Of a stretch of DNA of 64,000 bases, positions 51,108 through 59,287 are shown piece by piece (position 1 is the stretch's first letter; every line of letters starts with the position of its first letter). The notes beneath the pieces were generated by a model, which was not told where the DNA came from, searched no databases, and saw nothing but the letters and a program-made list of their open reading frames with translations. The translations under genes were made by a program, and so were the position numbers. Source of the stretch: DHVE2 group archaeon (GTDB lineage: Archaea; Thermoplasmatota; Thermoplasmata; Thermoplasmatales; Aciduliprofundaceae); NCBI GenBank assembly GCA_026993785.1, contig JALWRZ010000003.1, positions 1 through 64,000 of the forward strand. Reading direction: 5' to 3'.

Positions 51108-51730
51108 TGCTCATTCTGGGCTACAACGAAGTGACAAAAAATTTCAATAGCGTTATCGTGGACAAAAATGTGCCGGAAGGAGAGCATTTTGTTAGGGGAG
51201 ATCCCACTGATAAAAATACCCTTTTAAGGGCAGGGATAATGAAGGAGGATACCCTGATAGTAGCACTTGACAACGATGATGATGCTATCTTCGCCGTTTT
51301 GCTGGCAAAGCATCTAAATCCCCGCATAAAGATAGGGGCAATAGTAAAGAAGGAGGAGAGTATGGAGAAGATGTACCGTGCAGGTGCCGATTATGTTCTC
51401 CTGGAGAGTGAGATTTTGAGCAGCGAGATTCTCAGATTTCTTCTATCCCCTCAAGTGGCCAGCTTCCTTGATCGCATTATTCTCACGCGAGAACTCGAGA
51501 TCACGGGATTTCCTGTGCCTGAAGAGTACGTGGGCAAAAGAATCAGGGACACGGATATCCGCAGAAAAATTGGCACCGTTATAGGAGTGAAGAGGGGAGG
51601 TAAGTTGATAAAGAATCCGCGAGGAGATTTTGTCCTCAAGAAAGGAGATATCCTCCTCTTTCTCCTTGAAAGAAAAGAAATAAATAAGATAAGGGAAATG
51701 ATGGGGCGATGGATCTCTCGCAGGGATTAG
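51107..51730 (+). CDS. Stand-alone RCK (TrkA-N/TrkA-C) protein with shortened Rossmann start
   Basis: A 207-residue protein. MLILGYNEVTKNFNSVIVDK lacks the first full helix of the usual fold. Segments VRGDPTDKNTLLRAG and ALDNDDDAIFAVLLAKHL are typical, and a TrkA-C domain follows (VGKRIRDTDIRRKIG). GGAGG lies 7 nt before the ATG. It probably assembles with the channel gene next door as a gating ring. Its start overlaps the channel stop by 1 nt and its end overlaps uppS by 22 nt. Confidence 0.85.
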   Translation: MLILGYNEVTKNFNSVIVDKNVPEGEHFVRGDPTDKNTLLRAGIMKEDTLIVALDNDDDAIFAVLLAKHLNPRIKIGAIVKKEESMEKMYRAGADYVLLESEILSSEILRFLLSPQVASFLDRIILTRELEITGFPVPEEYVGKRIRDTDIRRKIGTVIGVKRGGKLIKNPRGDFVLKKGDILLFLLERKEINKIREMMGRWISRRD

Positions 51731-52485
51731 TGGATACAGCGTACAGAGCTTACGAGAAGAAGCTTCTAAGCATTATCAAGAAGGGAGAGATCCCCAAGCA
51801 TATAGGCATAATAATGGATGGAAATAGAAGATTTGCAAAGGAGCTTTGGATGGAGCCCACCAAGGGGCACGAATTGGGTAAGGATAAACTGGAGGAGGTG
51901 CTTGAGTGGTGCAGAGAAATAGGGGTGAAAATTTTAACGGTATATGCCTTTTCCACGGAGAATTTCAGAAGAAGCCGGGAGGAGGTTGAGCGGCTCATAA
52001 AACTTTTTATAGAGAGTCTGAAGAAGGCTGCAGATGATGAAAGGGTAAAGAAATACGGAATACGCATAAGAGTAATTGGACAAACTGAGCTCCTTCCGGA
52101 GCAGCTAAGAGATGCCATAAAATACGCGGAAGAAAAAACGAAGGACCACAACAAGTTTCATCTCAATGTAGCGATAGCCTATGGAGGGAGGGAGGAAATA
52201 GTTCGTGCCATAAGGGAGATAGCTAAGGAGGTCAAAGAAGGGAAGCTTGAGATTGATGAAATAACGGAGGAAACAGTGAGGAGACACCTCTATACCGGGG
52301 ATCTTCCAGACCCAGATCTAATCCTTCGAACCTCTGGAGAGGAGAGAATAAGTAATTTCCTTCTATGGCAAAGCGCATACAGTGAGTTCTACTTCGCAGA
52401 TATCTACTGGCCAACCTTTCGCAAGATAGATTTTCTTCGGGCCATAAGGGCGTATCAGTTAAGGCACAGAAGATTCGGAAGGTGA
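51709..52485 (+). CDS. uppS: Cis-prenyltransferase (polyprenyl diphosphate synthase, UppS type)
   Basis: A 258-residue enzyme. KHIGIIMDGNRRFAKE holds the catalytic Asp, followed by TVYAFSTENFRRSREEVE and DLILRTSGEERISNFLLWQS. It makes the long polyprenyl diphosphate used as glycan carrier, which serves the many glycosylated surface proteins here. The gene overlaps the RCK gene upstream. Confidence 0.95.
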   Translation: MDLSQGLVDTAYRAYEKKLLSIIKKGEIPKHIGIIMDGNRRFAKELWMEPTKGHELGKDKLEEVLEWCREIGVKILTVYAFSTENFRRSREEVERLIKLFIESLKKAADDERVKKYGIRIRVIGQTELLPEQLRDAIKYAEEKTKDHNKFHLNVAIAYGGREEIVRAIREIAKEVKEGKLEIDEITEETVRRHLYTGDLPDPDLILRTSGEERISNFLLWQSAYSEFYFADIYWPTFRKIDFLRAIRAYQLRHRRFGR

Positions 52486-52490
52486 AATTT

Positions 52491-53129
52491 ATGCGCCCTA
52501 GGGTCATTGTAAATGCAGCCATGAGCGTGGACGGAAAAATCGCATTGCGAGGGGGAAAGAGAATAAAGATTAGCAACGAAGAGGATTTTGAGAGGGTGCA
52601 CAGACTGAGAAATGAAGTGGATGCGATACTTGTGGGCATAAATACTGTGCTAATGGACAATCCTAAACTCACAGTGAAGGAAAAGTACGTTAAGAATCCT
52701 CGCAACCCTGTTCGTGTGGTGCTTGACTCCAAGCTCAAAATTCCTGCAAATGCAAGGGTCCTGAACAACATGGCAAGAACAATTATTATTACAACGGATA
52801 ATGCTCCTCAACGCAATTTGCCTGCGGAGATAATAAGGTGCGGGCAGGAAAAGGTGGATTTAAAATGCGCCCTGGAGGAGCTTTGGAAAAGAGGGATAAA
52901 GAGCGTGCTGGTAGAAGGTGGCGGCACAATTATTCACGCTTTTCTTAAAGAGAGGCTTGTGGATGAGTTATGGGTATTCATCGGTCCCTTAATAATTGGC
53001 GGAGGTGCCCCCACACTTGCCGAGGGCGAGGGTGCCGCCGATGAAAGAGATGTAATCCGATTAAAACTTCTGGAGCACAGACCCCTGGGAGACGGTTTGC
53101 TTCTTAAATACGGTGTTTTGAATGATTGA
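52491..53129 (+). CDS. 2,5-diamino-6-ribosylamino-pyrimidinone 5'-phosphate reductase (RibD C-type)
   Basis: A 212-residue reductase from the ATG at 52491, 8 nt after GAAGG. VIVNAAMSVDGKIAL, AILVGINTVLMDNPKLTV and VLVEGGGTIIHAFL are hallmarks. It acts in archaeal and fungal riboflavin synthesis with NADPH. The ORF-track GTG (52482) sits inside the ribosome-binding site. It overlaps the next phosphoesterase by 8 nt. Confidence 0.92.
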   Translation: MRPRVIVNAAMSVDGKIALRGGKRIKISNEEDFERVHRLRNEVDAILVGINTVLMDNPKLTVKEKYVKNPRNPVRVVLDSKLKIPANARVLNNMARTIIITTDNAPQRNLPAEIIRCGQEKVDLKCALEELWKRGIKSVLVEGGGTIIHAFLKERLVDELWVFIGPLIIGGGAPTLAEGEGAADERDVIRLKLLEHRPLGDGLLLKYGVLND

Positions 53130-53826
53130 GCATATTGCTGGAGAAAGAGCCTTCTTCATCTCGGATTTGAAAGCCATAGTAATTGCGGATCTTCATATAG
53201 GATATGAGAGGGAGCTGAGGGAAAAAGGAATAATCGTGCCCAGCCAGACGGAGGATATGAGGAAGAGGCTTAGCTCCCTTGTGAGAAAATACAACGCTGA
53301 GAAAATAATTATAGTCGGGGATTTAAAGCACGAAATAACAGGTTTTGCACCAGAGCTTTACAGATTTTTTGATGATATAGACGCGGAGATAATTCTCGCC
53401 AAGGGAAATCACGATGGAAAGATCGAGGACATGGTGGATTTCAAGGTCTATCCTTCGGAGGGTTTTAGATTGGGAAATTACGGCTTCTTTCATGGCCATT
53501 CATGGCCTGATACAGGGGTGATGAAGGCACCCTATATCTTCATGGGACATTTGCATCCCGAAATCGAACTTCAGGACTCTCTCCTTCACAGGCACAGGTA
53601 TCCCTGCCATCTTGTGGGAGAGCTTAGCTCCAAGGGAGAGGAGAAATATGGAAATTCGCCTAAAATCTTTGTGATCGCAGCGTTTAACAAATTGGTAGGT
53701 GCATCCATTGTAAAGCCCATAGGCCCTCTGCTCAAAAACGGTATGATAGAAAAATTCGAGGTTTATTTGCTCAACGGCGCTTATCTTGGAAAATATCCAT
53801 ATACCGAATTCTCAGGTTCGGAGTGA
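53122..53826 (+). CDS. Calcineurin-like phosphoesterase, COG1407 type
   Basis: A 234-residue archaeal metallophosphoesterase. IVIADLHIGYERELREKG is the diagnostic first motif, IIVGDLKHEI the second, LAKGNHDG the third, and FFHGHSW with IFMGHLHPEI the last. Cytosolic. The substrate is unknown. The stop is 56 nt inside the convergent glutamine amidotransferase gene. Confidence 0.9.
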   Translation: MIEHIAGERAFFISDLKAIVIADLHIGYERELREKGIIVPSQTEDMRKRLSSLVRKYNAEKIIIVGDLKHEITGFAPELYRFFDDIDAEIILAKGNHDGKIEDMVDFKVYPSEGFRLGNYGFFHGHSWPDTGVMKAPYIFMGHLHPEIELQDSLLHRHRYPCHLVGELSSKGEEKYGNSPKIFVIAAFNKLVGASIVKPIGPLLKNGMIEKFEVYLLNGAYLGKYPYTEFSGSE

Positions 53827-54421
53827 TTTCCGCAATTTTCCCGTTGGGCATGAGCTCCCCCATCCCCTCGGTGCTCACAATAATTCTTGAGTTTTCCCTG
53901 CGAAGATAAATGGTATGGTAGTCATCCCCCTCTGGGGTAACCCTAATCACATAAAGTTTTCCCCTGTGATAGAGGACTGCATTAAGGGATGTATATTTGT
54001 AATTCTCGGCTATATATCTCACTCCATCAACTATCCCGAGGTCAAGGAGGTGTAGAAAGTAGCTCTCGCTATCCGTCTCACCCCTTGCATAGAGATGTCT
54101 ATCTATTTCAACAATTCCGTTATGCATAAAAACGGAAGAATCGCGAATAAATGGATGTGTGTTTTCCAGAGCTATCCTGGCTCCATTTTTACCCCTTTTG
54201 CGAGCGTGAGCTAGGAGGATCTTTGCCCTTGGAAATTTCACCTCTCTCTTCCAGATAGGAGAAGTCTCCCGATGTATAAGCTCATACTCATTTTTAAGCC
54301 ACACCCCCCATCCATCCCCATGGGGGCTCTTTTTTCCTTCTTTTGCCTGGAGCTCCAGCTCCTTCAAATAAATTTCCGGGTCAAATTCCCGGGTGGAGAG
54401 AACGGCGATGAATCTACACAT
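53771..54421 (-). CDS. Class II glutamine amidotransferase (YafJ-like)
   Basis: A 216-residue Ntn-type domain. The nucleophile Cys2 is in MCRFIAV, SPHGDGWGVW and LLAHARKRG form the binding loops, and SVFMHNGIVE the oxyanion residues. GETDSESYFLHLL closes the pattern. It may release ammonia for an unknown acceptor. It overlaps the RNase PH gene by 8 nt. Confidence 0.88.
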   Translation of the reverse strand: MCRFIAVLSTREFDPEIYLKELELQAKEGKKSPHGDGWGVWLKNEYELIHRETSPIWKREVKFPRAKILLAHARKRGKNGARIALENTHPFIRDSSVFMHNGIVEIDRHLYARGETDSESYFLHLLDLGIVDGVRYIAENYKYTSLNAVLYHRGKLYVIRVTPEGDDYHTIYLRRENSRIIVSTEGMGELMPNGKIAEITPNLRIRYMDIFQDKRR

Positions 54422-55121
54422 TTTTCAATACCTCTCTCTGAATTTTTATCAGTTCCATAATGCCCTTCTCCGCAAGCTCAAGAAGCCTATTAAGGTTCTC
54501 CTTTGTGAGAGGCTCTTTTTCTGAAGTTCCTTGAATCTCCACATATCTTCCATCTGCGGTCATAGCTACATTGAGATCCACCTCCGCCTTGGAATCCTCC
54601 TCATAGGATAAATCAAGGAGCGGTTTTCCATCCACTATGCCTGCACTAACAGCTGCCACCTCATACCGTATGGGATTCTCCTTCAGTTTTCCCTCCTTCA
54701 TCAACCTTCTTATTGCGAGGGAGAGTGCCACAAAACCGGCTGTTATGCTTGCAGTTCTAGTCCCTCCATCCGCCTGGATTACATCGCAATCCACCCATAT
54801 GGTGCGTGGTCCGAGTTTTGTAAGCTCTACAGAAGCTCTCAAGCATCTCCCTATTATCCTTTCAATCTCCTTGCTTCTGCCATTAACATGGCCCCTATCT
54901 CTAAATATCCTCGTCTCCGTGGAGCCTGGGAGCATAGAGTATTCGGCGGTAACCCATCCTGAGTTGCTTTCCTTGAGCCAATCGGGTACATTTTCAAGAA
55001 CCTGTGCGGAGCATAGCACAACTGTGTCACCCTGATAAATCAGTGCTGAACCATAGGGCTTTTTTTGAAAATTCGGCACTATTTTCACCGGTCTTAACTC
55101 ATCGTATCTTCTATTTCTCAT
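54414..55121 (-). CDS. rph: RNase PH, bacterial type
   Basis: A 235-residue phosphorolytic exonuclease from the ATG at 55121. GWVTAEYSMLPGSTETR, VNGRSKEIERIIGRCL, VDCDVIQADGGTRTASITAG and DLNVAMTADGRYVEIQGTSE match bacterial RNase PH more closely than archaeal Rrp41. The 68-codon track extension overlaps another promoter and is rejected. A TATA-like AAAATATTTTTATGG lies upstream. It would trim tRNA 3' ends. Confidence 0.92.
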   Translation of the reverse strand: MRNRRYDELRPVKIVPNFQKKPYGSALIYQGDTVVLCSAQVLENVPDWLKESNSGWVTAEYSMLPGSTETRIFRDRGHVNGRSKEIERIIGRCLRASVELTKLGPRTIWVDCDVIQADGGTRTASITAGFVALSLAIRRLMKEGKLKENPIRYEVAAVSAGIVDGKPLLDLSYEEDSKAEVDLNVAMTADGRYVEIQGTSEKEPLTKENLNRLLELAEKGIMELIKIQREVLKNV

Positions 55122-55199
55122 CCTCAACCCATGGCTTTTCCCATAAAAATATTTTCTCAAAGCAAAAAAATAATAAAAAAGTAGGACATGGGGTTGCCG

Positions 55200-55850
55200 A
55201 TGGCTGAGATAATCGAAGGTGTGAAACCTACGCGAATGCAGCTCCTGGAAATAAGAAAAAAGAAAACTCTCGCGAAGAATGGTCATAAGCTGCTCAGCGA
55301 AAAGAGGGATGCGCTTATCTCGCAATTCTTCCAGATTATAGATGTAAGGGAAAATCTCAGAAAGAAGGTGGAAAGCAAGCTTAAAGATGCCTATACGTCC
55401 CTTTTAGAGGCTGAGATGATTATGGGCGACACCGCCGTTGCAGATGTAGCCAGACAGGTAAAGAATTATGGGGAGGTAGAGGCTACAACCCTTAACATTA
55501 TGGGTGTTCTTACCCCCCAAATGGAAATCGGTGAGATTGAGAAGAAAATAGACTATGGATTTTTGAGCACTACCGCCAAGCTGGATGAGGCTGCCTTTAA
55601 GTTTCGAGATCTTCTGAAAGACATTGTTAAGCTTGCCGAAGTGGAAGGTGCCCTGGAAAACCTTGCCAGGGAGATTGAGAAGACCAAGAGACGCGTTAAT
55701 GCCCTGGAGCACATATTCATCCCGAGATTCGAGGCCACGGAGAAATACATAGAGCTGGTGCTGGATGAGAGAGAACGTGAGGACTTTTTCAGAAGAAAAA
55801 GAATTAAGGCTCTTTTAGCGGCGAAGGAAAATGCTCAAAAAGGTTCCTGA
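55200..55850 (+). CDS. atpD: A/V-type ATP synthase subunit D
   Basis: A 216-residue central-stalk subunit. MAEIIEGVKPTRMQLLEIRK is the conserved start, and a long helical hairpin follows to LEHIFIPRFEATEKYIELVLDE. It transmits torque to the catalytic head. ATG 55200 is preferred over 55188 from family N-termini and the AT box at about 55165-55175. No other ATPase subunits are nearby, so the operon may be split. It overlaps a 52-residue gene. Confidence 0.95.
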   Translation: MAEIIEGVKPTRMQLLEIRKKKTLAKNGHKLLSEKRDALISQFFQIIDVRENLRKKVESKLKDAYTSLLEAEMIMGDTAVADVARQVKNYGEVEATTLNIMGVLTPQMEIGEIEKKIDYGFLSTTAKLDEAAFKFRDLLKDIVKLAEVEGALENLAREIEKTKRRVNALEHIFIPRFEATEKYIELVLDEREREDFFRRKRIKALLAAKENAQKGS

Positions 55851-55989
55851 AAATCTTAAGAACTTAGATGTAGAGAGAAGAATCAAAATCTACCGTATGA
55901 TTTTTTACGCGCAGCTCATTTCCACTGTGCTAATAGCGCTTGGATTCATCCTCTTTATTCTTATCCTTGCTGGAATTATACATACCTGA
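55831..55989 (+). CDS. Small single-span membrane protein (not in the ORF track)
   Basis: A 52-residue ORF (ATG 55831 to TGA 55987). The N-terminal part is basic and soluble (VPENLKNLDVERRIK) and the C-terminal half one strong span (LISTVLIALGFILFILILAG). It overlaps the atpD end by 20 nt with GAAGG-like sequence upstream, so it is probably co-translated with AtpD. The family is not recognised. An ATPase-linked role is inference. Confidence 0.65.
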   Translation: MLKKVPENLKNLDVERRIKIYRMIFYAQLISTVLIALGFILFILILAGIIHT

Positions 55990-55990
55990 A

Positions 55991-56623
55991 TTACAGAGTT
56001 TCCTGATATAATCTTTTAGCGGCTTCCCTTGGATTTTCCGAGTTATATATGCTTCTTCCCACGATAATATAATCAGCTCCGTTTTCTATGGCTTCTCTAG
56101 CTTTTCCACCCTGGACGCCTACCCCTGGAGCCAGAATTTCCATGCTTCCTGCAAGCTCTCTTATTCTCCTCAATCTCTCAGGTCTGGTGGCAGGTGCAAT
56201 GAGTCCATAGGCACCCTCTTTTTTTGCCATTTCTATTATTCCTTCAGTATGAGGTTGCATGAAATCCAGAGCTCCAGGATGCGACATCTCTGCCACCACA
56301 TATACCTTCATATCTCCCGCAGCATCAATAGCTGCTCTCAGAGAATCATGACCCACGAAACCATGCACAATGATTCCTGATGCTCCATGCCTCCTTGCCT
56401 GCTCCACTATCAATCTGGTTGTGTTGGGTATATCCGCCACCTTGAAATCACAAATAACCTCGGTTATTTTTGCCACTTCATCTACTATTTCCATTCCTGC
56501 CGAGAGAACAACCGGCCAGCCAATCTTTACAGCGTGCAGATACTCTTTCGTTTCTTCCACTATTTCCAGAGCTCTTCTCTTATCTGCGATATCCAGAGCA
56601 AGTATCACGCTACTCATTACCAC
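55991..56623 (-). CDS. pyrF: Orotidine 5'-phosphate decarboxylase
   Basis: A 210-residue TIM-barrel enzyme making UMP. ILALDIADKRRALEI, VICDFKVADIPNTTRLI (the DxKxxD catalytic motif) and ILAPGVGVQGGKAREAI are diagnostic. The start may be 56623 or the later ATG at 56617. It is convergent with the small membrane gene by 1 nt and preceded by a hairpin-repeat region. Confidence 0.96.
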   Translation of the reverse strand: MVMSSVILALDIADKRRALEIVEETKEYLHAVKIGWPVVLSAGMEIVDEVAKITEVICDFKVADIPNTTRLIVEQARRHGASGIIVHGFVGHDSLRAAIDAAGDMKVYVVAEMSHPGALDFMQPHTEGIIEMAKKEGAYGLIAPATRPERLRRIRELAGSMEILAPGVGVQGGKAREAIENGADYIIVGRSIYNSENPREAAKRLYQETL

Positions 56624-56649
56624 TCCATAGCTTTCCTATACTTAAACCA

Positions 56650-56738
56650 TTCCTACGAAGGGGGCGAAGCCCCCTTTCTAAACCCCCGAAGGGGGGCACA
56701 GCCCCCCTCTCTACACCCCCACGAAGGGGGCTACACCC
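56650..56738. repeat. GC-rich hairpin repeat array, copy C
   Basis: TCCTACGAAGGGGGCGAAGC, CCCCCTTTCTAAA, CCCCCGAAGGGGGGCACAGC and CTCTCTACA appear in series, then CCCCCACGAAGGGGGC. These are the units at 47083 in reverse complement. It lies between pyrF and the 57179 gene. Confidence 0.8.
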
Positions 56739-56747
56739 TTTCTCTAT

Positions 56748-57179
56748 TCATAGATCCATATTTTCAATTTTCGAATCTTTCAACTTTATGATATTGCCAC
56801 CTTTATCGCTTAGTATTATCACCTTCCCGCGCTCTCCACTCAATTCCTTATCTACAAGATCATAATTCTCAAGAAGCAGCTTTAGCGCTTTCTCTATTCT
56901 CCTCTCCCGAGACACTACGGGCAGAAATATATTTTTTATCCTCATTATATTAGGGCCAAACTGATAACCCAGAAGCACTGGCACATCCCAAAGGATGCTC
57001 ACTATACCCTTGGCCTTTTCCTTGCTTCCATGCTTCTCCTCTTCCGGAGAGGTGTTTTTCCTTCTTTCAAGAAGCTGATAGCCGTCTTTTCTTACTTCGA
57101 AGATCAAAAATTCTTCCCCTTCGCCGAAATGATCGGGGGTCAGTGTTATGCCATCTTGGGTGCTCACGGCAACCTTCAT
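56748..57179 (-). CDS. NifX/NafY-type (dinitrogenase Fe-Mo cofactor) domain protein
   Basis: A 143-residue protein. MKVAVSTQDGITLTPDHFGE is the typical start of this Fe-Mo-cofactor-binding-like domain, and IVSILWDVPVLLGYQFGPN with IEKALKLLLENYD finishes it. Such stand-alone domains occur in many anaerobes without nitrogenase. A role in iron-sulfur cofactor handling is inference. Confidence 0.75.
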   Translation of the reverse strand: MKVAVSTQDGITLTPDHFGEGEEFLIFEVRKDGYQLLERRKNTSPEEEKHGSKEKAKGIVSILWDVPVLLGYQFGPNIMRIKNIFLPVVSRERRIEKALKLLLENYDLVDKELSGERGKVIILSDKGGNIIKLKDSKIENMDL

Positions 57180-57218
57180 GGTTTAGGGATGCCGAAAATG
57201 TATAAAAAATTATCTCGT

Positions 57219-58247
57219 TCATTTCTTCAATTTGTTCCTGGCTACCGGAAAGATATGGATAGTGGCGAGATAAATAAGATATGCTCCAGAGATTAGCATG
57301 AGAGCATTGAGAATATTAGCCTTAAGGAATATACCTATATGCAACGCAATTCCGTAGGCCAGACGATAGGCATAGGAATCATCCACCGGAAGTTTAACTA
57401 CGCTGTAGCTCACTCCTTTAGAGCTTACATTTACCACGACGTAGTGATAAAAATAATGCTCTTTGTCTATTCCCCCGATAATCTCTCCACCGGCGCCTCC
57501 GGTGATTATATATGGCGTCTTTCCCCAAGTTCCATGGAAATACCCGTGAATATGTCCACAGAGAACAAGGGTAACGTTGTATGCATCAAATAAAGCATTA
57601 AGCTCTCTGGCATTGGTCACATTGCCCAAGGAATGGCCAGGCTGCTTTTCCTCAGAAAACCGAGGATCAAAAAGGGGTACATGCATCGCAACAAATCTAT
57701 ATCTGTATTCCTGGCCCTTCTGCAATTCTTTTTCGAGCCATTGCATTTGAGTCTCATTCACATACTCCTCATTGGAATCGTCGAGAACTATGAAATAGCT
57801 GTTCCCCAGGGAGAAGGAATAGTAATAGGGTCCAAAAATCTGAGAGTAATATTCACGTCCAGTTCCATACATTTCATGGTTGCCAGGCACCGTGAGAATG
57901 GGTGTGGTGGAAGATTCTATCTGTTTCAAAAAGGAGGAAAAATACACAGGTTCTCCTTTCATAACTGTGTCTCCGGTATCTAAGGCAAAGATAACATCTT
58001 CCCCATCAATCCTTTTAAGAAGATCTTGAAATATCCTTTTGGAGTTTTTGTTATCTCCCAAAACCGCAAAGCTGAAATTACCCCCCTCAATACTGCCATA
58101 TTCCGTCTTTATTTTCCCTATCTCCCGAGCGTTCCAATTTTTAACTTGAATCTCATATCCCCCTCCGGATACCTTGAGCGCTGCACTCAAGAGAAGGAGA
58201 AGCACCATAGCCGCGATTATATACCTGTTCAGGGACTTATTTTTCAT
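57219..58247 (-). CDS. Membrane-anchored metallophosphoesterase
   Basis: A 342-residue protein. An N-terminal span (IIAAMVLLLLLSAALKV) precedes a phosphoesterase domain (AVLGDNKNSK, FALDTGDTVMKG, TVPGNHEMYGTG, LVLCGHIHGY). A C-terminal span (ILNALMLISGAYLIYLATI) follows. The catalytic part lies outside the membrane. It resembles purple-acid-phosphatase-like proteins but the substrate is unknown. Confidence 0.88.
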   Translation of the reverse strand: MKNKSLNRYIIAAMVLLLLLSAALKVSGGGYEIQVKNWNAREIGKIKTEYGSIEGGNFSFAVLGDNKNSKRIFQDLLKRIDGEDVIFALDTGDTVMKGEPVYFSSFLKQIESSTTPILTVPGNHEMYGTGREYYSQIFGPYYYSFSLGNSYFIVLDDSNEEYVNETQMQWLEKELQKGQEYRYRFVAMHVPLFDPRFSEEKQPGHSLGNVTNARELNALFDAYNVTLVLCGHIHGYFHGTWGKTPYIITGGAGGEIIGGIDKEHYFYHYVVVNVSSKGVSYSVVKLPVDDSYAYRLAYGIALHIGIFLKANILNALMLISGAYLIYLATIHIFPVARNKLKK

Positions 58248-58441
58248 TCTCCCGCCATCTTAAGGTTCATCCTTAATAAAACTATCCTTATTGCTACTCC
58301 CCTATGAGGTACTAGGTAAAATATATAAAAATGGATCCTTCTGTGGCGAAACCTTAGGAAATAAATCTCAAATAGTGGATACATGACCATACTGGAAAGA
58401 TTTTATAAATCATAATCTCATATATTCAAGGGGTGCAGAGA

Positions 58442-59287
58442 ATGGTTAGAATATGTGCAGTTCAGATGAACATTGCCCACAACGATGTGGAAAAGAACCA
58501 TAAAAAGGCAGAAAATTACGTTATGGAAGCAGGCAAGAAAGAATGTGATTTTCTTGTCTTCCCTGAAATATTCTTGGAGGGAGTTATAAGAGATAAAGAA
58601 TCTTTGCGTAAGCTTGCAAGGCCTATACCTGGAGAATACACTGATTGGTTCACCAAATACGCGGAAGAATACGGAATGCATATAGTTATGGGCTCAATTC
58701 ACGAGCGAACAGAGAATGGATTCTATAACACTTCTGTTCTCATAGATGATAAGGGCAACATAATTGGCAAGTACCGAAAGAACTTTCTCTGGGCCTCTGA
58801 AACAAGGTTCTTAAAATATTCCAAAGAGAGACCCGTGTTTGATACCAAATTTGGTAAGGTTGGAATAAACATATGCTGGGACCTAGCCTTCCCTGAGGTA
58901 GCCAACGATATGGCTAAAAAAGGAGCAAGGATTCTCTTTGCTCCATCGTTCTGGTGCCTGGAGGATAAATATGGAATGGCGAAAAATAATAGCACTATTG
59001 ATAAGCTCAGTAACATTGAGCCAGAACCCCAGTTTGTAGATACCATTGTGGCAGCCAGAGCCTACGAGAATGAGATGCTTGTCATCTATGTGAATCCCTA
59101 TGGAGAATATGAGCTTGGAAATTATAAGATAAACTTATTTGGACACACGCAGCTAGCCATGCCTTTCTTTGGCACATTTGCCAAGATGCATGATGATGAG
59201 GGGATGCTTGTTGTGGATGCCCACACAGAATGGCTCGATATAGCAGAGGAAGTATATGCCATAAGGAGAACTTACAAACAGTTTTAA
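58442..59287 (+). CDS. Carbon-nitrogen hydrolase (nitrilase superfamily)
   Basis: A 281-residue enzyme from the ATG at 58442. The Glu42-Lys113-Cys145 triad is visible in LVFPEIFLEG, KYRKNFLW and GINICWDLAFPE. Its substrate is an amide or carbamoyl compound. The track GTG (58433) is part of an AAGGGGTG ribosome-binding site. A TATA-like TTTTATAAATC lies about 35 nt upstream. It overlaps the convergent BPL_N gene by 4 nt. Confidence 0.92.
   Translation: MVRICAVQMNIAHNDVEKNHKKAENYVMEAGKKECDFLVFPEIFLEGVIRDKESLRKLARPIPGEYTDWFTKYAEEYGMHIVMGSIHERTENGFYNTSVLIDDKGNIIGKYRKNFLWASETRFLKYSKERPVFDTKFGKVGINICWDLAFPEVANDMAKKGARILFAPSFWCLEDKYGMAKNNSTIDKLSNIEPEPQFVDTIVAARAYENEMLVIYVNPYGEYELGNYKINLFGHTQLAMPFFGTFAKMHDDEGMLVVDAHTEWLDIAEEVYAIRRTYKQF

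Noticed and set aside
55122-55325. 68-codon N-terminal extension of RNase PH in the ORF track
   Set aside because: It has no family similarity and covers the rph and atpD promoter region; the ATG at 55121 gives the normal length.
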